Source: Lolium rigidum
Lineage: Eukaryota > Streptophyta > Magnoliopsida > Poales > Poaceae
Assembly: GCF_022539505.1 (NCBI RefSeq)
Contig: NC_061511.1
Location: forward strand, 33,676,620 to 33,740,619
Reading direction: 5' to 3'
DNA: 64,000 nt
Part shown: positions 23,001 through 35,264 of the stretch, piece after piece
Numbering within the stretch: position 1 is the first letter of the stretch
Layout of the letters: each line of letters begins with the position of its first letter
Translations under genes and position numbers: made by a program
Notes under the pieces: model-generated
Database searches by the model: none
What the model was told of the DNA's origin: nothing
Seen by the model: the letters and a program-made list of their open reading frames with translations, nothing else

Positions 23001-25476
23001 ATCAGAAGGGGATCGGGCGGTGCAGGAGCGTCGTCTTCGTCGGGGGGAGATGCTTGCTGGAGCGGCGGAGGTAGGGGGTCGGCGACCAGGTGGAGCTCCG
23101 ACGAGGGGTGGCGACGGTGCGGGGAGGAGGTTGTCGACGACGGCGGTGCTTCGGAACAAGTCGCAGGTCCTGGGGTGGCTTCTAGCTCCGGCGGCTTCTG
23201 TGGCGGAGCACAGGCGGCGATGGTGCAATTGAGCGGCGGTGGTGCGCAATGTTGAGGGGAGAGGGTGCGAGGAGGCTCAGAGGAGGGAGGGAAGTCGATT
23301 GGCGTGCTCAGATGAGGAGGATGAGCTCTCCTTTTATAGGCGCTCGAGGTGCTGTGGGGCGCGGGCGAGGTCAACGGCGGGGTCGTCGGTCCACAGCGGC
23401 GAAGGAGCGAGGAAGGGACGCAGGAGGTAGGCGACGTCACGGCGGTCCTTGGGGCATTAATGGCTCGGTACGGCGAGGCGTACGACGGTCGGGCGATGGC
23501 GCGGATGCGGCGGGATTCCGTCCTTGTCTCCGGCGGCGGCGGGCACGGGTCGCGGTCAAGAGCGTGTCTGGAGGGATCGTGCATGTACGGTGATGCTCCA
23601 CGCATCGAGAGGGAGTCCAGGGCGTGAGCGAGGACGAGGGGGTGACGGGAGCGGGCAGGTCCGTGGTGAACGTCGGCGGCGTGGGCGAGGTGCACGGCGT
23701 TCCCGCGGACCAATGGCCGTGTATGGGCGGTGCACGGTGTCGTCGTGGAGCGTTTGGCGCAAGAGGAGAGGCAGGGGTCAACGGACGCGTCCTGGCGTCG
23801 TCGCGTTCTGGCGTGCCCATGGCGTTCGCCGTGCGTGCTCTGGCGCGCGCGTGCACGTCACTGGCACGTCTGGGCGTCGCGTTCCTGGCGTGTCTGGTGC
23901 ACGATATTGTCGAGGGCCGGGTCGGTCAGGCTCAGGAGAATGTGAGGAATATTGTTGACATGGTGGCCAGGGTGGTAGACGATGGAGAGGAGGGGAGGTG
24001 TGGCATGGCCGGCATGGTCATGCTCATGCATGCTAGCCCTCCTCTCTTAGGGTTACTTTGGGGCATTGATTGAGAGAGGGGACAGGGGGACGAGGGTAGA
24101 GTAGTTTAGGGCATTAGGGTTGGATGTAGAACACTATTTCAAATAGGGTTGTTTGTCCCCATTTTGTATTTCATCAATTTTTGCCCAAATTTGATTGAGT
24201 TCAAATGGCTACCAATTTTGAAAATGGGATGTTTAGTTGAGTTGCAAATGATCAGAGAGAATGAGAGGTGGTGGTGGAAGTGTCCAATTCAAAGAATTTC
24301 GAAATTTACAAAGTGTGAGATTGTTCCACCTAACAAAAAGTCTCCACTTTACATGAGCATAGTTTGTGATCCAAAATGAATTTGGCATGATGGTCTTTAC
24401 AAAAGTTGTTCATCTTGATGTACTCTTAGATGACATGCAAAGAATTGAGGAAGTTTATTTTGAAAATCTTGAGATACAAGGGCTCAAAGTAGTGACCAGA
24501 TTATAAAAGACAGATTTGTCCATTATTGTATGTGAGCCAATTTTGAGTTTGAATTTGATTTGATTTGTGTTTCTTTGATTCAAAAAGGTGTAATAAGGGT
24601 TAAGTAACATAATACAACTAATGGTGAAGACCAAAATAATCTAGGTCAAAGATTTTGAAAAATGGCATAAACCATATGTAAGGGTTTTGTGATTTTCTAA
24701 CTTTTATTCTTTTATTTTTCTTTACTTCACTTTGACAAGAGTGAGGTTTATTTGGTGTTAGAATGAGTTGGGTGAAAGGTTCAAACCATTTTAGGACAAT
24801 GGGGGTGGCTAGGTCAAGATTTGATAATTTGGCTAAGTGCCACATATGCCTCTATGCATATGTTGGATTTTATTTTGATTCTCACTTAAATTGGTTGGTA
24901 AGTACCTGGTTGAGTGTGTTGAGGTATTTCCAATCATCTACACAAGGTAAGCAAACAAAGTTTTAGTTTTTACACAAAGTAGCCATGGGCTTGCATATGC
25001 CCCTTTTTCTTATTTAAGATCACCTCTTTTTATTTTGGTTTTTCAAAGATTTGTGACAAGAGAGATGAGGTCTAGGGTTTAGTGGGGTTCACAATGGTTC
25101 ACCACCATTTAGCAAAAATAATAAAGGTAGGGTTCAAGATTTACCTATTAGGGCTATATGCCTATATATGTCTTTTTCTTTATTTTGGTTCCTCAAAATA
25201 GATCCATTTGTATTTTGAGAAGATCAAGGTTTAGGTTTTTTTTTTTCTTATTTGATTTCTTTCTCTTTTATTTTATTGGGTTTGTGATCTTTACTTGATC
25301 ACTTTAAGGTTTTAGGGTTTATCACATAAGCATACTTACACCCATCATGGCAAAAAACACAAGTAATAGGTATGAGCACTAAGCATAGCACTCTGTTTAA
25401 TAAAAGTTTTTGTTGGTTCTCATTTTTGGAAAAAGGAAATTCATTTTCTCTTTGTTTTAAAATTTGGGGTGTTACA
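20028..25476 (-). repeat. 5' LTR of element C
   Basis: 5449 bp, pairing with 12571-18026, followed by target duplication ATAGA (25477-25481). Differences from the other copy are sparse and several are clustered at CG or CAG/CTG sites. Confidence 0.93.
23329..23340 (-). promoter_or_regulatory. Probable TATA box of LTR C (5' copy, drives the element)
   Basis: Same CCTATAAAAGGA on the minus strand as at 15871-15882. This copy lies upstream of PBS and gag, so it is the one that would drive the element. Confidence 0.6.
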
Positions 25477-25481
25477 ATAGA

Positions 25482-27590
25482 GGCGCCTCGTTGACCACTA
25501 TTATCGAATGCGCCGAAAAATAGTGCCGCAATTTTCTTGCGGTTGTAAACACTCCGTATGCTAGTTTCTGGTACTGCGGGTACCGCTGTTTTGAAGGCAA
25601 TAAAACTTCACTGATGAAGTATACCGGTCTCTGCACTCCATGGAGTTTTCCTTCTTCTTCTTCTCTTTCGACAACTAGCGCCGTGCTGACCACCTGGGGT
25701 GTAGCCGCAATGTATAACACAAGGGGTTCCTTCTCTCTTGGCGACACCAAGATTGATGGTGTCGAAATTGTGCGTTTAAGATCCTCGAAGGCTCTATCTG
25801 CATCTTCGTTCCACTGGAACTTCTCTCCTTGGTTGATTAAGGCGTAGAACGGTAGCGCCTTTTCTCCCAGCCTGGCGACGAATCTGCTTAAAGCTGCGAC
25901 TCGCCTAGTTAACTGTTGTATTTCTTTCAACTTTGTTGGCTTCCTCATTGTTACAATAGCTTGGATTTTTTCAGGATTAGCTTCAATCCCTCTTGCTGAG
26001 ACTAGGAACCCAAGAAGTTCTCCCGCCGGGACGCCGAAAGAACTCTTCGTCGGATTCAGCTTGAGACAAAACTTGTCGAGGTTGTCGAAGGTTTCCTTCA
26101 AGTCCTCGATTAACGTTGCCCCCTTTTTTGATGTTATGACGACATCGTCAATGTATACTTGTACGTTTTTCCCAATCTGTGTTGCTAAACACTTCTGCAT
26201 CATCCGCTGATATGTTGCTCCCGCGTTTTTCAGACCAAAAGGCATTGTTCTATAGCAGAATACGCCGTAAGGTGTAATGAACGCTGTTTTGACCTCATCC
26301 TCTTCTTTCAATCTGATCTGGTTATAACCAGAGTATGCATCCAGGAAGGAAAGACGTTCACATTCTGCCGTGGAGTCGATAATTTGATCGATCCTTGGGA
26401 GGGGAAAGTGATCCTTTGGACAATGTTTGTTGAAACACGTAAAGTCGACACACATGCGAAGGACTTTAGTGTTTTTCTTCGGGACCAGCACTGGGTTCGC
26501 TACCCATGTGGCCTCTGTATGCAGCTCCTTAATGAAACCAGCTTCTCTTAGTCGATCAATCTCTGACAGCATAGCTTTGCGGTTTGGCTCCGAAAAACGC
26601 CTCAGAGGTTGCTTGATTGGTCTCGCTATTGGATCCAAGTTTAAGTGGTGCTCGGCAAGTTCCACAGGTACTCCTGGCATGTCAGCTGGACACCATGCGA
26701 AGATTTTCCAGTGCTCACGGAGGAACTCGACGAGCGCGCTTTCCTATGCGAGGTCCATGTTTGTCGCGATGGATGTCGTTTTCTTCGGATCTGTCGGGTG
26801 GATCTGCACCTCCTTGGAATCTTTCGTCGTGTTAAAGGTTGGTTCCTTGTTAAATCTCCCTACATCTGGCAGCACATCATAATCAGTTGTGAGCCTTGAC
26901 GCCATGTACTCTGCTTGCGTCCCGAAAGTTTCTGATAGTCGATGAAAATCCTTGTCACATTTATCGGCTAGCGCGAAGCTTCCTTTGACTGTGATTGGTC
27001 CCTTAGGTCCAGGTAACCTCCATAGCAGATACGTATAATGTGGTACCGCCATAAACCTGGCATATGCTGGTCGCCCCAACAAGGCGTGATATTGCTACGG
27101 GAAATCCACAACTTCAAACTCTAACCTTTCTATCCTGTAATTTTCTCGGGTCCCAAACTGAACGTCGAGATTAATCCTTTCCAACGGATAACTCGGCTTC
27201 TCTGGTGTGATTCCATGGAAACGCGTGTCAGTTGGTTTTAGATTTGCCAGGGATATGTTCATCTTCCTCAGTGTATCTGCATACATAAGGTTTAGACTGC
27301 TGCCTCCATCTATGAAAACTCGAGATACGTCGAATCCTGCGATCACCGCTGGTAAGATAAGTGCTGACTGCCCTGGTCGAGGAACTTGCTGCGGGTGATC
27401 CGCAATTGTGAAGCCAATGTCCTGTCCCGACCAATTTAGGTATTCTATCGTTGGTGGAGGCATCTTCTCTGCCATGAACACTTGTCGCGAGATTACCTTC
27501 TGAGCCCTATTAGATGGCATAGCTTTCTGAATCATCGAGACCGCGCCATTGGAGTTAGGATCAACATATGGAGGTAGGTGTGGTGCTGCC
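25482..27590 (-). pseudogene. Element A pol, N-terminal part: protease and reverse transcriptase
   Basis: One minus-strand frame from about 27590 to the C junction at 25482, interrupted by TAG at 27095-27097 and TAG near 26744. The protease part has FIDGGSSLNLMY, where most relatives have D-T/S-G. The RT has LVPKKNTKVLRMCVDF, FLDAYSGYNQI, the MPFGLKNAGATYQR block and the YIDD catalytic box (QVYIDDVVITS). After RT comes the degenerate Gypsy RNase H/connection up to VVNEAPLL, where element C interrupts it. A one-base shift in a C run near 27650 separates this frame from gag. It would have copied the element RNA, but cannot now be made as one protein. Confidence 0.88.
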
Positions 27591-27591
27591 G

Positions 27592-28241
27592 CTATTCTGA
27601 GTTGGTGTCGATTTTCGTACGTGATCGCGGGAGGAGGTGGTAGGTGGATCTCACTCCTAGGCCCCTGGGGTTTCTATCTACTGCTTGAGCATTGGCTATC
27701 CCTGCTACTCGCAGCATTGCTTGAAAATTACGGCAGTCTTTCTGCAGATGTCCTGACTGCCTTCTTCCATTGTTGTCGAGGTAAAAATGCATCTGGCATG
27801 GCCCGTTCATCATATCTTCGGGAGTTACGAAAGGTCTCTGAAACCTTGACCCGCTATTTTGCCTGTTATTTCGAGAATCATCTCTGTTGTCGCCTCGTTG
27901 CTCATTACTTCTTTGATATTCATCTCTATTGTTTCCTCCGTTGTTTCCCCGAAAACCAGCCGATATTTGGCCAGGAGCATCGTAACTCGAGAATTGCCGA
28001 GGAAATCGCCTTCTATTTTGAAAGTTTCGGCTACGGTCCTCCTCTGGTGACCTGTGTCGCTTATTGTGAACAGCATCCTCTCCGTCTACCCATCTGTTTG
28101 CTATCTCCATCAACGCTAACACTGTCCTTGGGTTAGTTCTCCCCAAGTCTTCGACAAAATCTCCTCGCCGAATTCCTGCCACAAACGCATCTATTGCTCT
28201 CTCGTCAGATATATTCTCTGTCGAGTTTTTGATGATGTTCC
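27592..28241 (-). pseudogene. Element A gag, C-terminal part after the D insertion
   Basis: Resumes the gag frame left at 38522. It reads on through KNSTENISDERAIDAF and a basic, Arg/Asn/Gln-rich nucleic-acid binding tail, and ends at 27592 after a one-base shift near 27650 that cuts it from protease. Target duplication GTTCC lies at 28237-28241. I see no clear CCHC knuckle, only a CQMHFYLDNNGRRQSGHLQKDC stretch in the usual place. Confidence 0.8.
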
Positions 28242-29405
28242 TGTTACCACCAGAATTTAACCAAGTCTGGAGATGGGCCGTGGTTAAATGGGCTTAGAGG
28301 ATATGCACGGAAAATATTCCCGAACCGGCCTTGTACAAGAAGTTTGGGCAAGATTGCCCATGTATCTGTAAATTATAGTAGGTTACGTGTCGGTTAGAAT
28401 TAAGAGATAGAGTTTAGCTCGTACACGATTGGGTTTATTCCCAAGTTAGAAAGTCTACGGACTATAAATATGTATCTAGGATTATTGAGAAAGGAGGACG
28501 ATCACGTTCACAACAAATCAATCTAGGCGCATCACCACCCCTTGTTTCGAGGGTTTCTCCCGGGTAAGCAACATGCTGCCTAGATCGCATTTTGCGATCT
28601 AGGCAGTATCAGTTTATTCGTCATTGGTGTTGTTCGTGCTGAAGCCTTTTTGATGGCGAGCAACACCCTTATCTTAGGTGTTTTGGGGCTGACGTCGATG
28701 CTTTCACAATGTACTTGCTTAGCTACGCTGCCCCTCGATATCTAGCTGTCCTTACGCCTGTTAGGCGTAAGGGCAGCACCTTGCTTGTTCTCTATTTAGT
28801 AGATCTAGCCCATTATAGTCGTTCCTTGTTCTTCAAGGATTAGTTTGATATCTGCATGGTTAGGCCTTACAAACGGGTTGAACGATCCGGGAGTGCGTAA
28901 GGTGTGGTTTATTAAGCCCTAAAGGGATTGTTCCGGGAGTCAACTTCATGTTGGTTTTTAGGCCTCGTTAGGGCTGTTTTCCATCATCTTACGTATCTGC
29001 TAGGCTCAATCACGAGTAGGATATTCCGGTTATGCGGTGAAAACCCTAGACTGTCGTAGATTAGTTTACCTTGATATTGATTAAGCATGATCCCCATGTC
29101 ATTATAAATCTAACGTGAACCATGGGGCAATCGGCTCTTTGAGCCGATCCACAGAACAACTTAAGAGCCGATCGGGGCTCGTATTTAATGTTTACGTGTT
29201 TGCCATGCGGGAAACTAGTCGAAGCAATCCATCACCTTCACGACCAGGTATAGGTCGGGTGGCACGCCCTCGTAAACACCGGGACGTGTGCCGGAAGGCA
29301 TTGCGGGCCGTCGCCCGAGGGACCAGGGGTCCACCGCAGTCCCGGGAGCCTCCCGGCTCTACGGTGTTGCCCGTCGCTGCTCGCCGGTGGGTTTCGACGG
29401 CAACA
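28242..29405 (+). repeat. 5' LTR of element D
   Basis: 1164 bp. TATA-like TATAAATA at 28463-28470 (37599-37606 in the other LTR). Contains a strong hairpin around the repeated GATCTAGGCAG/CTGCCTAGATC sequence near 28570-28610 and paired ATCGGC/GCCGAT motifs near 29130-29175. Confidence 0.92.
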
Positions 29406-29427
29406 CATTCGGCACGCCCGGTGGGAC
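29406..29427 (+). other. Primer binding site-like sequence of D
   Basis: GGCACGCCCGGTGGGAC follows the 5' LTR within a few bases. A usual PBS begins TGG; here the T is replaced, so the site looks mutated. I could not assign the tRNA. Confidence 0.5.
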
Positions 29428-29465
29428 ACTCTACAACAACCACTACGTCGATATCTGCAGCAACC

Positions 29466-31720
29466 ATGTCAAAAGCTGCGGATGAGGTGGTGGGCGAACC
29501 GATCACGTACGCGGATCTGCCGGGAGGAACACAAGAAGAAGTACGATGAGATGAAAGCCATCTTGGAAGCCGATCTCATCGGCTCTTTCATGAAGACCCG
29601 TTCACATGGCATCAGATGGAAAGGGTTCTCCCCTGAAGGTGCTCTCGATGAAGTAGACCTCTCTACCTCTTCAGAGGAACGCAGCTCTACGCCAGGAGAT
29701 TAATTACATGGTGGCTCACTCTCTACACCGCCATTCCGAGAGCTTGGTGAACGCTTTCGAGCGCGTTGCGGTCGGAGTGGTGCAAGAGATCATGAAGCAT
29801 CAGTACTCTCCGCCAGGACCTACCCTGGGGACTCACCAGGGAGAGATACCGCTCCAGATTAGACCGCCGCTGCCATTCGCGCTTGCAGCGCCAGAGCCGC
29901 CGGGTTCACCGGCGTACGTTGTCTACAAGGTTGGAGGCGATCCTAGCGATTGCCAATTCCTATATGAGCCGCCTAAGGAGATCCCACATGGATACGTGTG
30001 CACATACGAGCCGGACTGCAATGCCTTGGCGCGCACGAGCCAGATTGCACCAACGGGGATTTACGGAGCAGACGGCGACAAACAAGCATGGCTAGCTAAA
30101 TATGCTACTGGAACGAGTCATGAGGGCTCGGTCCCTTCAGCTAATACCACGGAACAGATCAGCACCATCTTGAGAGACCAGTTCGGCATCTTGCCGAAGA
30201 GGAAAACAATCGGCTATTCCAAGCCGTACCCCGACGAGTACGATCTGATCCCGCTGCCACCCAAATATCGGCTCCCTGAATTCTCAAAATTCAATGGAGC
30301 AGAAGGGTCTAGCTCAATAGAGCACGTAAGCCGATATTTGGCACAGCTGGGCATGATTTCAGCGTCAGACCCGTTACGTGTGAGGTTTTTCGCACAATCT
30401 CTTACGGGATCAGCCTTTGGATGGTACACGTCGTTGCCACCAAACTCAGTCCGGACGTGGAAGCAAATGGAGGAGCAGTTTCATGTGCAATATCACTCAG
30501 AAGCTACCGAAGCTGGCATTGCCGATCTAGCGCAGGTGCGGCAGAAGCGGGGAGAAACGGTGGCAGAATATATTCAACGTTTCAGAACCGTTAGGAACCG
30601 ATGTTATTCGGTTCGTTTGTCTGAGAAAGAAGCAATCGAGCTGGCAGCATTGGGCCTCGCAACGCCGATCAAGGATCTAGCTTCCCAAGCAGAGTACAGT
30701 TCACTGTCGCACATGGTGCAGAAACTCACATTGTATGAGCAGCGGCACCCTGAATTGTACCAAGACAAGTTTAAGCGTCCGGTAGGCCTGGTTGAGATGG
30801 AAGAAGCTGAAGAGCCTGCACCAGACCTGGAGGTGGCTGTAGCTGAATGGGCTCGGGGGGCAAATCCCGTGTCCTGCAAATGGGTAAAACCACAAGGGCC
30901 TGCAAGAGGGTTTGACTTCGATTTGAGCAAAGCCGAGCAGATTTTCGATCTATTGCTTAAGGAAAAACAGCTGAAGTTACCTGAAGGCCATAAAACCCCT
31001 ACAGCACAAGAGATGAACGGGAGGCCGTACTGCAAATGGCATCACTCGTTCACCCATACCACCAATGACTGCAAAGGGTTTCGTCAGCAGATCCAGATGG
31101 CGATAGAACAAGGCCGATTGCTCTTTGGGCAGTTTGCCATGAAAGTGGACACACATCCGTTCCCTGGCGTCAACATGGTGGAACCCAACCACTCCGCGAG
31201 GCGTCGACTGGATTCCTCGTTCGATATTAACATGGAGGGGCCTGTGCGCCACCATGGCAAGGATAAAGAGGAAAGCAGTCACTCCCGCAGCAAGGAGAAA
31301 GAGGAGGCCGATCCATGCGACCGGCCCCGATATGATGACAAGCGGTACCTCACCGAGGAACAAGTGAGAAGCGTGCGATACCAAAAACCACTCTCCACGC
31401 ATCTCCTCAACAAATATAAATATCAGTATGACCGACGTCGGCAGTACGATAGAAATGACGAGAGATACAATCGGTCCGATGAAGATAAAGGAAGGTACCG
31501 TCGGCAAGGTAGAGACGACGAAGGATATGAACGCCGCGCTAAGGGGAGGTCAAGAGAGCAGGAAGAAATGGATAGACACTGGGACTGTCCTTTCTTTAAA
31601 CACTGCTGGGATTCAGGAATGAGCCGATTGCCTACCATCGACAACTGCCCGGAGTGTAGACGCCGGAAGAAGGATGCAGGGGAAGTTTCAGTTTTCAAGC
31701 GTCTAGGGCCTCTCTCCCGC
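29466..31720 (+). pseudogene. Element D gag, frameshifted
   Basis: Starts at ATG 29466 and needs three frames: shifts occur near 29520 and 29685, and the long frame 29708-31900 leaves the polyprotein frame again near 31720. The long part has a proline-rich stretch, the retrotransposon gag domain (RLPEFSKFNG to AIELAALGL), a second conserved region with KWHHSFTHTTNDCKGF, and a Lys/Arg/Asp/Glu-rich tail. It ends in a Cys/His cluster (CPFFKHCWD ... CPEC) that probably binds zinc in place of a CCHC knuckle. Role: particle assembly and RNA packaging, by family. Confidence 0.85.
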
Positions 31721-32676
31721 CACAGAACAAACGAGCTGAGTCATCTCAAGATGAAGACTTTGAGGAGTCAGAAGATGAAGAAGAAGATAGGTACCACCGG
31801 CCAAGGTGGTGCCCTGATGGACTCAGCCACTCCCAAAAGCGTAGGGTTCAGCGGCTACGTAGCTTGGAGCAAGCCGAAGCACAATACTTGCACACGTTGA
31901 GGAAAGCGCGGCCCGATCTGGCCGTGAAAATTCAGCAGACGTTGGACGAGGAGAGTCGTCCACCGAAGAAAGTTTGGCGTCCCAAGCAATTAAAAGCCGA
32001 TGTGAGTACATCGGCTGGCACAAACATGGTGTTCATACTCCCTTCGGAGTTCCGTCCGCCAGGAATCGAAGAAGTGCCGATAGCACAGTTTGACTGCGGT
32101 CCACGGCCAGTCATCTTTGAGAAGCCACGGGAGAAGGGCTACAAACACATGAAGGCCCTGTACCTAAAAGGTTATATCAATGGGCAGCCTGTCGGCAAGA
32201 TGTTGGTTGACACGGGAGCGGCAGTCAATATAATGCCATTTTCCATGCTACGGCGTTTAGGACGCTCCAGTGCCGATCTGATCAAGACCAACGTCACACT
32301 AAACGACTTCAACAGCCAAGCATCAGGGACACAAGGCGTTCTTAACGTGGATCTAACTGTAGGCCGAAAGACCATCCCAACAACGTTCTTCATCGTCGAC
32401 AGCAAGAGCACTTACGTTGTCCTGCTAGGGAGAGATTGGATTCACGCTAACTGCTGCATTCCATCTACAATGCACCAATGCCTGATACAATGGGATGGAG
32501 ACGACGTGGAAGTAGTGCATGCAGATGACTCGATCGAGTTCTCAATAGCCGGCATGAACATATGGGACTCGGAAGACCAAGAGCCGCTCTCTGGAATTAG
32601 TTTGGACGGCTGTGATCGCATCGAGGTGACAAAAAACGGGGTGAGGCTGGTCTTATCCACCGGCCTGATAGAGTAG
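31720..32676 (+). CDS. Element D protease region
   Basis: Plus-strand frame running into TAG at 32674-32676. An acidic lead (DEDFEESEDEEED) joins what is gag in relatives; the in-frame start is not an ATG, so it must be made as part of a polyprotein. The aspartic protease active site is LVDTGAAVNIMP near 32206-32240, with the flap and the LLGRDWIH block downstream. It would cut Gag-Pol. About 60 bp of leader separate it from the RT frame, which lies in a different phase. Confidence 0.82.
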   Translation, partial: PQNKRAESSQDEDFEESEDEEEDRYHRPRWCPDGLSHSQKRRVQRLRSLEQAEAQYLHTLRKARPDLAVKIQQTLDEESRPPKKVWRPKQLKADVSTSAGTNMVFILPSEFRPPGIEEVPIAQFDCGPRPVIFEKPREKGYKHMKALYLKGYINGQPVGKMLVDTGAAVNIMPFSMLRRLGRSSADLIKTNVTLNDFNSQASGTQGVLNVDLTVGRKTIPTTFFIVDSKSTYVVLLGRDWIHANCCIPSTMHQCLIQWDGDDVEVVHADDSIEFSIAGMNIWDSEDQEPLSGISLDGCDRIEVTKNGVRLVLSTGLIE

Positions 32677-32735
32677 CAAGAGCAACATCCATCGACATAC
32701 GTGGCAAGTCCGATCCCTGCGATCGGCCCCAAAAA

Positions 32736-35264
32736 ATGAAAAGCAAGGATCTCACTTCAAACATGTCACGTAGTCGTGGTAGGAAGACTCCCTCCTGTAA
32801 GGGAGCACATGGAAGTTGTAAACCTTCATTGAGCAATTCAATCAACATGGAGGCCGATTCCAGCAATCGGCCAAAATTATCCTCGCCATACGTTCTGCCT
32901 GTGTTCAACATCGATCTAGCAGGCGACGGGAAGCTAGGGTATGGGTTTATGTCAGCTGATGAGCTAGAAGAGATTGACATTGGTCCTGGGGATAAGCCAC
33001 GACCTACATTTATCAGCAAAAAGTTGGATCCGCATCTGAGGGGCCTGATGATAGCTTTGTTGAAAGAATACCCAGACTGTTTTGCCTGGGATTATACGGA
33101 GATGCCCAGGTTGGACAGGAGCATCATTGAGCATCGGCTCCCTCTTAAGAAAGGATTTCGGCCGTTCCAGCAGCGAGTACGGCAGATGAAGGCCGAAATT
33201 CTAGAAGAAGTCAAGAAGGAGATTGAGAAGATGTTGAGCGCCGGGTTCATCAGGCCATGCAGGTATGCTGAGTGGATATCTAGCATCGTGCTTGTAGAGA
33301 AGAAGGACGGCCGATGGCGCGTTGCCATAGATTTTCGCGATCTCAACAGAGCCACTCCGAAGGATGAGTACCCTATGCCGGTGGCCGAAACGTTGATCAA
33401 TGCAGGGGCTGGTCATAAGGTTTTAAGCTTCATGGATGGCAATGCCGGTTACAACCAGATTTTCATGGCTCCAGAAGATATACACAAGACTGCCTTCAGA
33501 GTACCAGGTTCGGTGGGCTTGTTCGAGTATGTGGTCATGACATTTGGGCTGAAGAACGCCGGTGCAACGTACCAACGAGCCATGAATTACATATTTCATG
33601 ATCTGATTGGCAAGTTGGTGGAGATCTACATTGATGACGTTGTGGTCAAGTCTGTCTCAGTGGAGGGACACCTGGAGGATTTGCGACGCATCCTGGACCG
33701 AACTAGAAAGTTCGCACTAAGAATGAATCCAAAAAAGTGTGCCTTTGGTGTGACGGCCGGTCAGTTCTTGGGTTTCCTAGTACATGAACGTGGAATTGAG
33801 ATCGGCCTGAAAAGTCAAGAGGCAGTACGGACAATGAAGCCACCTACCACAAAAAAGGAACTCCAAAGTCTCATCGGCAAAATCAACTTCGTCAGAAGGT
33901 TCATCTCTAATCTTTCAGGGCGAATTGAGCCGTTCATGGGACTGGTAAAAATCAAACCTGATGAGGAGTTTCGCTGGGGGGCAGAGCAACAGCGAGCGAT
34001 TAAAGAATATCTGTCAAAGCCACCCGTGTTGGTTCCGCCCCAGCAAGACAGGCCATTCTATATTAACCTGTCAGTAGCTGATACTTCCATCGCCTCAGTG
34101 GTAGTGCAAATCTATGATGGTATGGAAAGAGTCGCTTTCTACCTCAGCAGAAGGATGTTGGATGCAGAGACGAGGTACCCGGAGATCGAGAAGTTGTGCC
34201 TCCGCTTATTTTTTACCTGCACCAAGCTTCGTCACGTCTTTCTGACAGCAGAAATCATCATCGTCTGCAAATCAAACGTCATCAAGAACATGCTGTCGGC
34301 TCCTGTGTTGAAAGGCCGACTCGGTAAGTGGATGTTTGCATTATCGGAATTGGATCTCCGGTATCAACCTGCGAAAGCAGTCAAAGGACAGGCCTTGGCC
34401 GATCTGATCGCTGAACGGATAAACACTGATATAGCAGCACTGTCTATACGTGCATGGGCCATGTTCTTCGATGGATCAGTTTGCGATGATGGTTGCGGCA
34501 TCGGCATTCTACTCGTGTCGCCTCGGGGGGCAACCTACGCCTTCTCCATCAGGCTATCTACCCCTTGCACCAATAATGTTGCTGAGTATGAAGCGGTACG
34601 TAAGGGGATGAAGTTGCTAATTGAAGCCGGGGCAGAAGCAGTGGAACTTTTTGGCGACTCAAAGTTGGTGATTTCCAAGCTCACTGACGAATATAAATGT
34701 GAGAGCGAGTCGCTTTTCCCATTATGGATGCAATGCCGTGAGCTGATGGCACAATTTCGGTACATAAACTTCAACTGGGTCCCAAGGTCGCAGAATATAG
34801 AGGCAAACGATCTTGCACAAATGGCGTCAGGCTACAAGGACATAGTACATGAAGCCGATGTCCAGGTACAGTTCATGGAACCGGATGACTGGAGAGCCGA
34901 TATCTTCAATTACTTGAAAGATTCGGCTCGGGGGGCACCTAAACGGATAAGGTACAAGGCCATGAAGTATGTCCTTATTGGGGATGACATGTTCTACAGG
35001 ACCTTGGAAGGGTTACTTCTCAAATGTTTGGGAACAGCCGAGGCAAATCGGCTCTTACACGAGGTACATGAAGGCGCCTGTGGAACTCATCAATCGGTTC
35101 ATAAGATGAAGTGGTTGATCAGGCGATCAGGGTTTTATTCGTCCACCATGCTTGAGGACTGTTTTAATTACTATAAAGGGTGTCAAGCATGTCACAAGTT
35201 TGGGAGCATTCAGATGGTACCTGCGTCAGCAATGAACCCTATCATCAAGCCTTGGCCATTTTGA
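32736..35264 (+). pseudogene. Element D reverse transcriptase, RNase H and integrase zinc finger
   Basis: 842 codons to a TGA. RT spans roughly residues 150-330 with VEKKDGRWRVAIDFRDLN, FMDGNAGYNQI, TFGLKNAGATYQR and the catalytic YIDD in VEIYIDDVVVKS. A degenerate Gypsy RNase H follows. A second RNase H has AMFFDGSVCDD, NNVAEYEAV, GDSKLVI and NIEANDLA. The C-terminal part has the integrase zinc finger (HEVHEGACGTH ... CQACH). The TGA at 35262-35264 lies inside the usual pol frame; the integrase core continues in the same phase two codons later, so the stop is a single nonsense change. The sense strand is opposite to element A. Confidence 0.9.

Larger units (their letters stand above)
12571..25476 (-). 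mobile_element. Element C: gag-only LTR retrotransposon with 5.45-kb LTRs
   Basis: LTRs at 12571-18026 (5456 bp) and 20028-25476 (5449 bp) flank an interior of only 2001 bp. Target duplication ATAGA lies at 12566-12570 and 25477-25481. The initiator-Met PBS at 20013-20024 and purine tract at 18027-18040 set the minus orientation. The interior codes only for a frameshifted gag with a CCHC knuckle; protease, RT and integrase are absent. It sits inside element A's pol. The two LTRs are very alike, so insertion is recent compared with B and D. Family not identified; the gag suggests a Gypsy relative. Confidence 0.92.
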
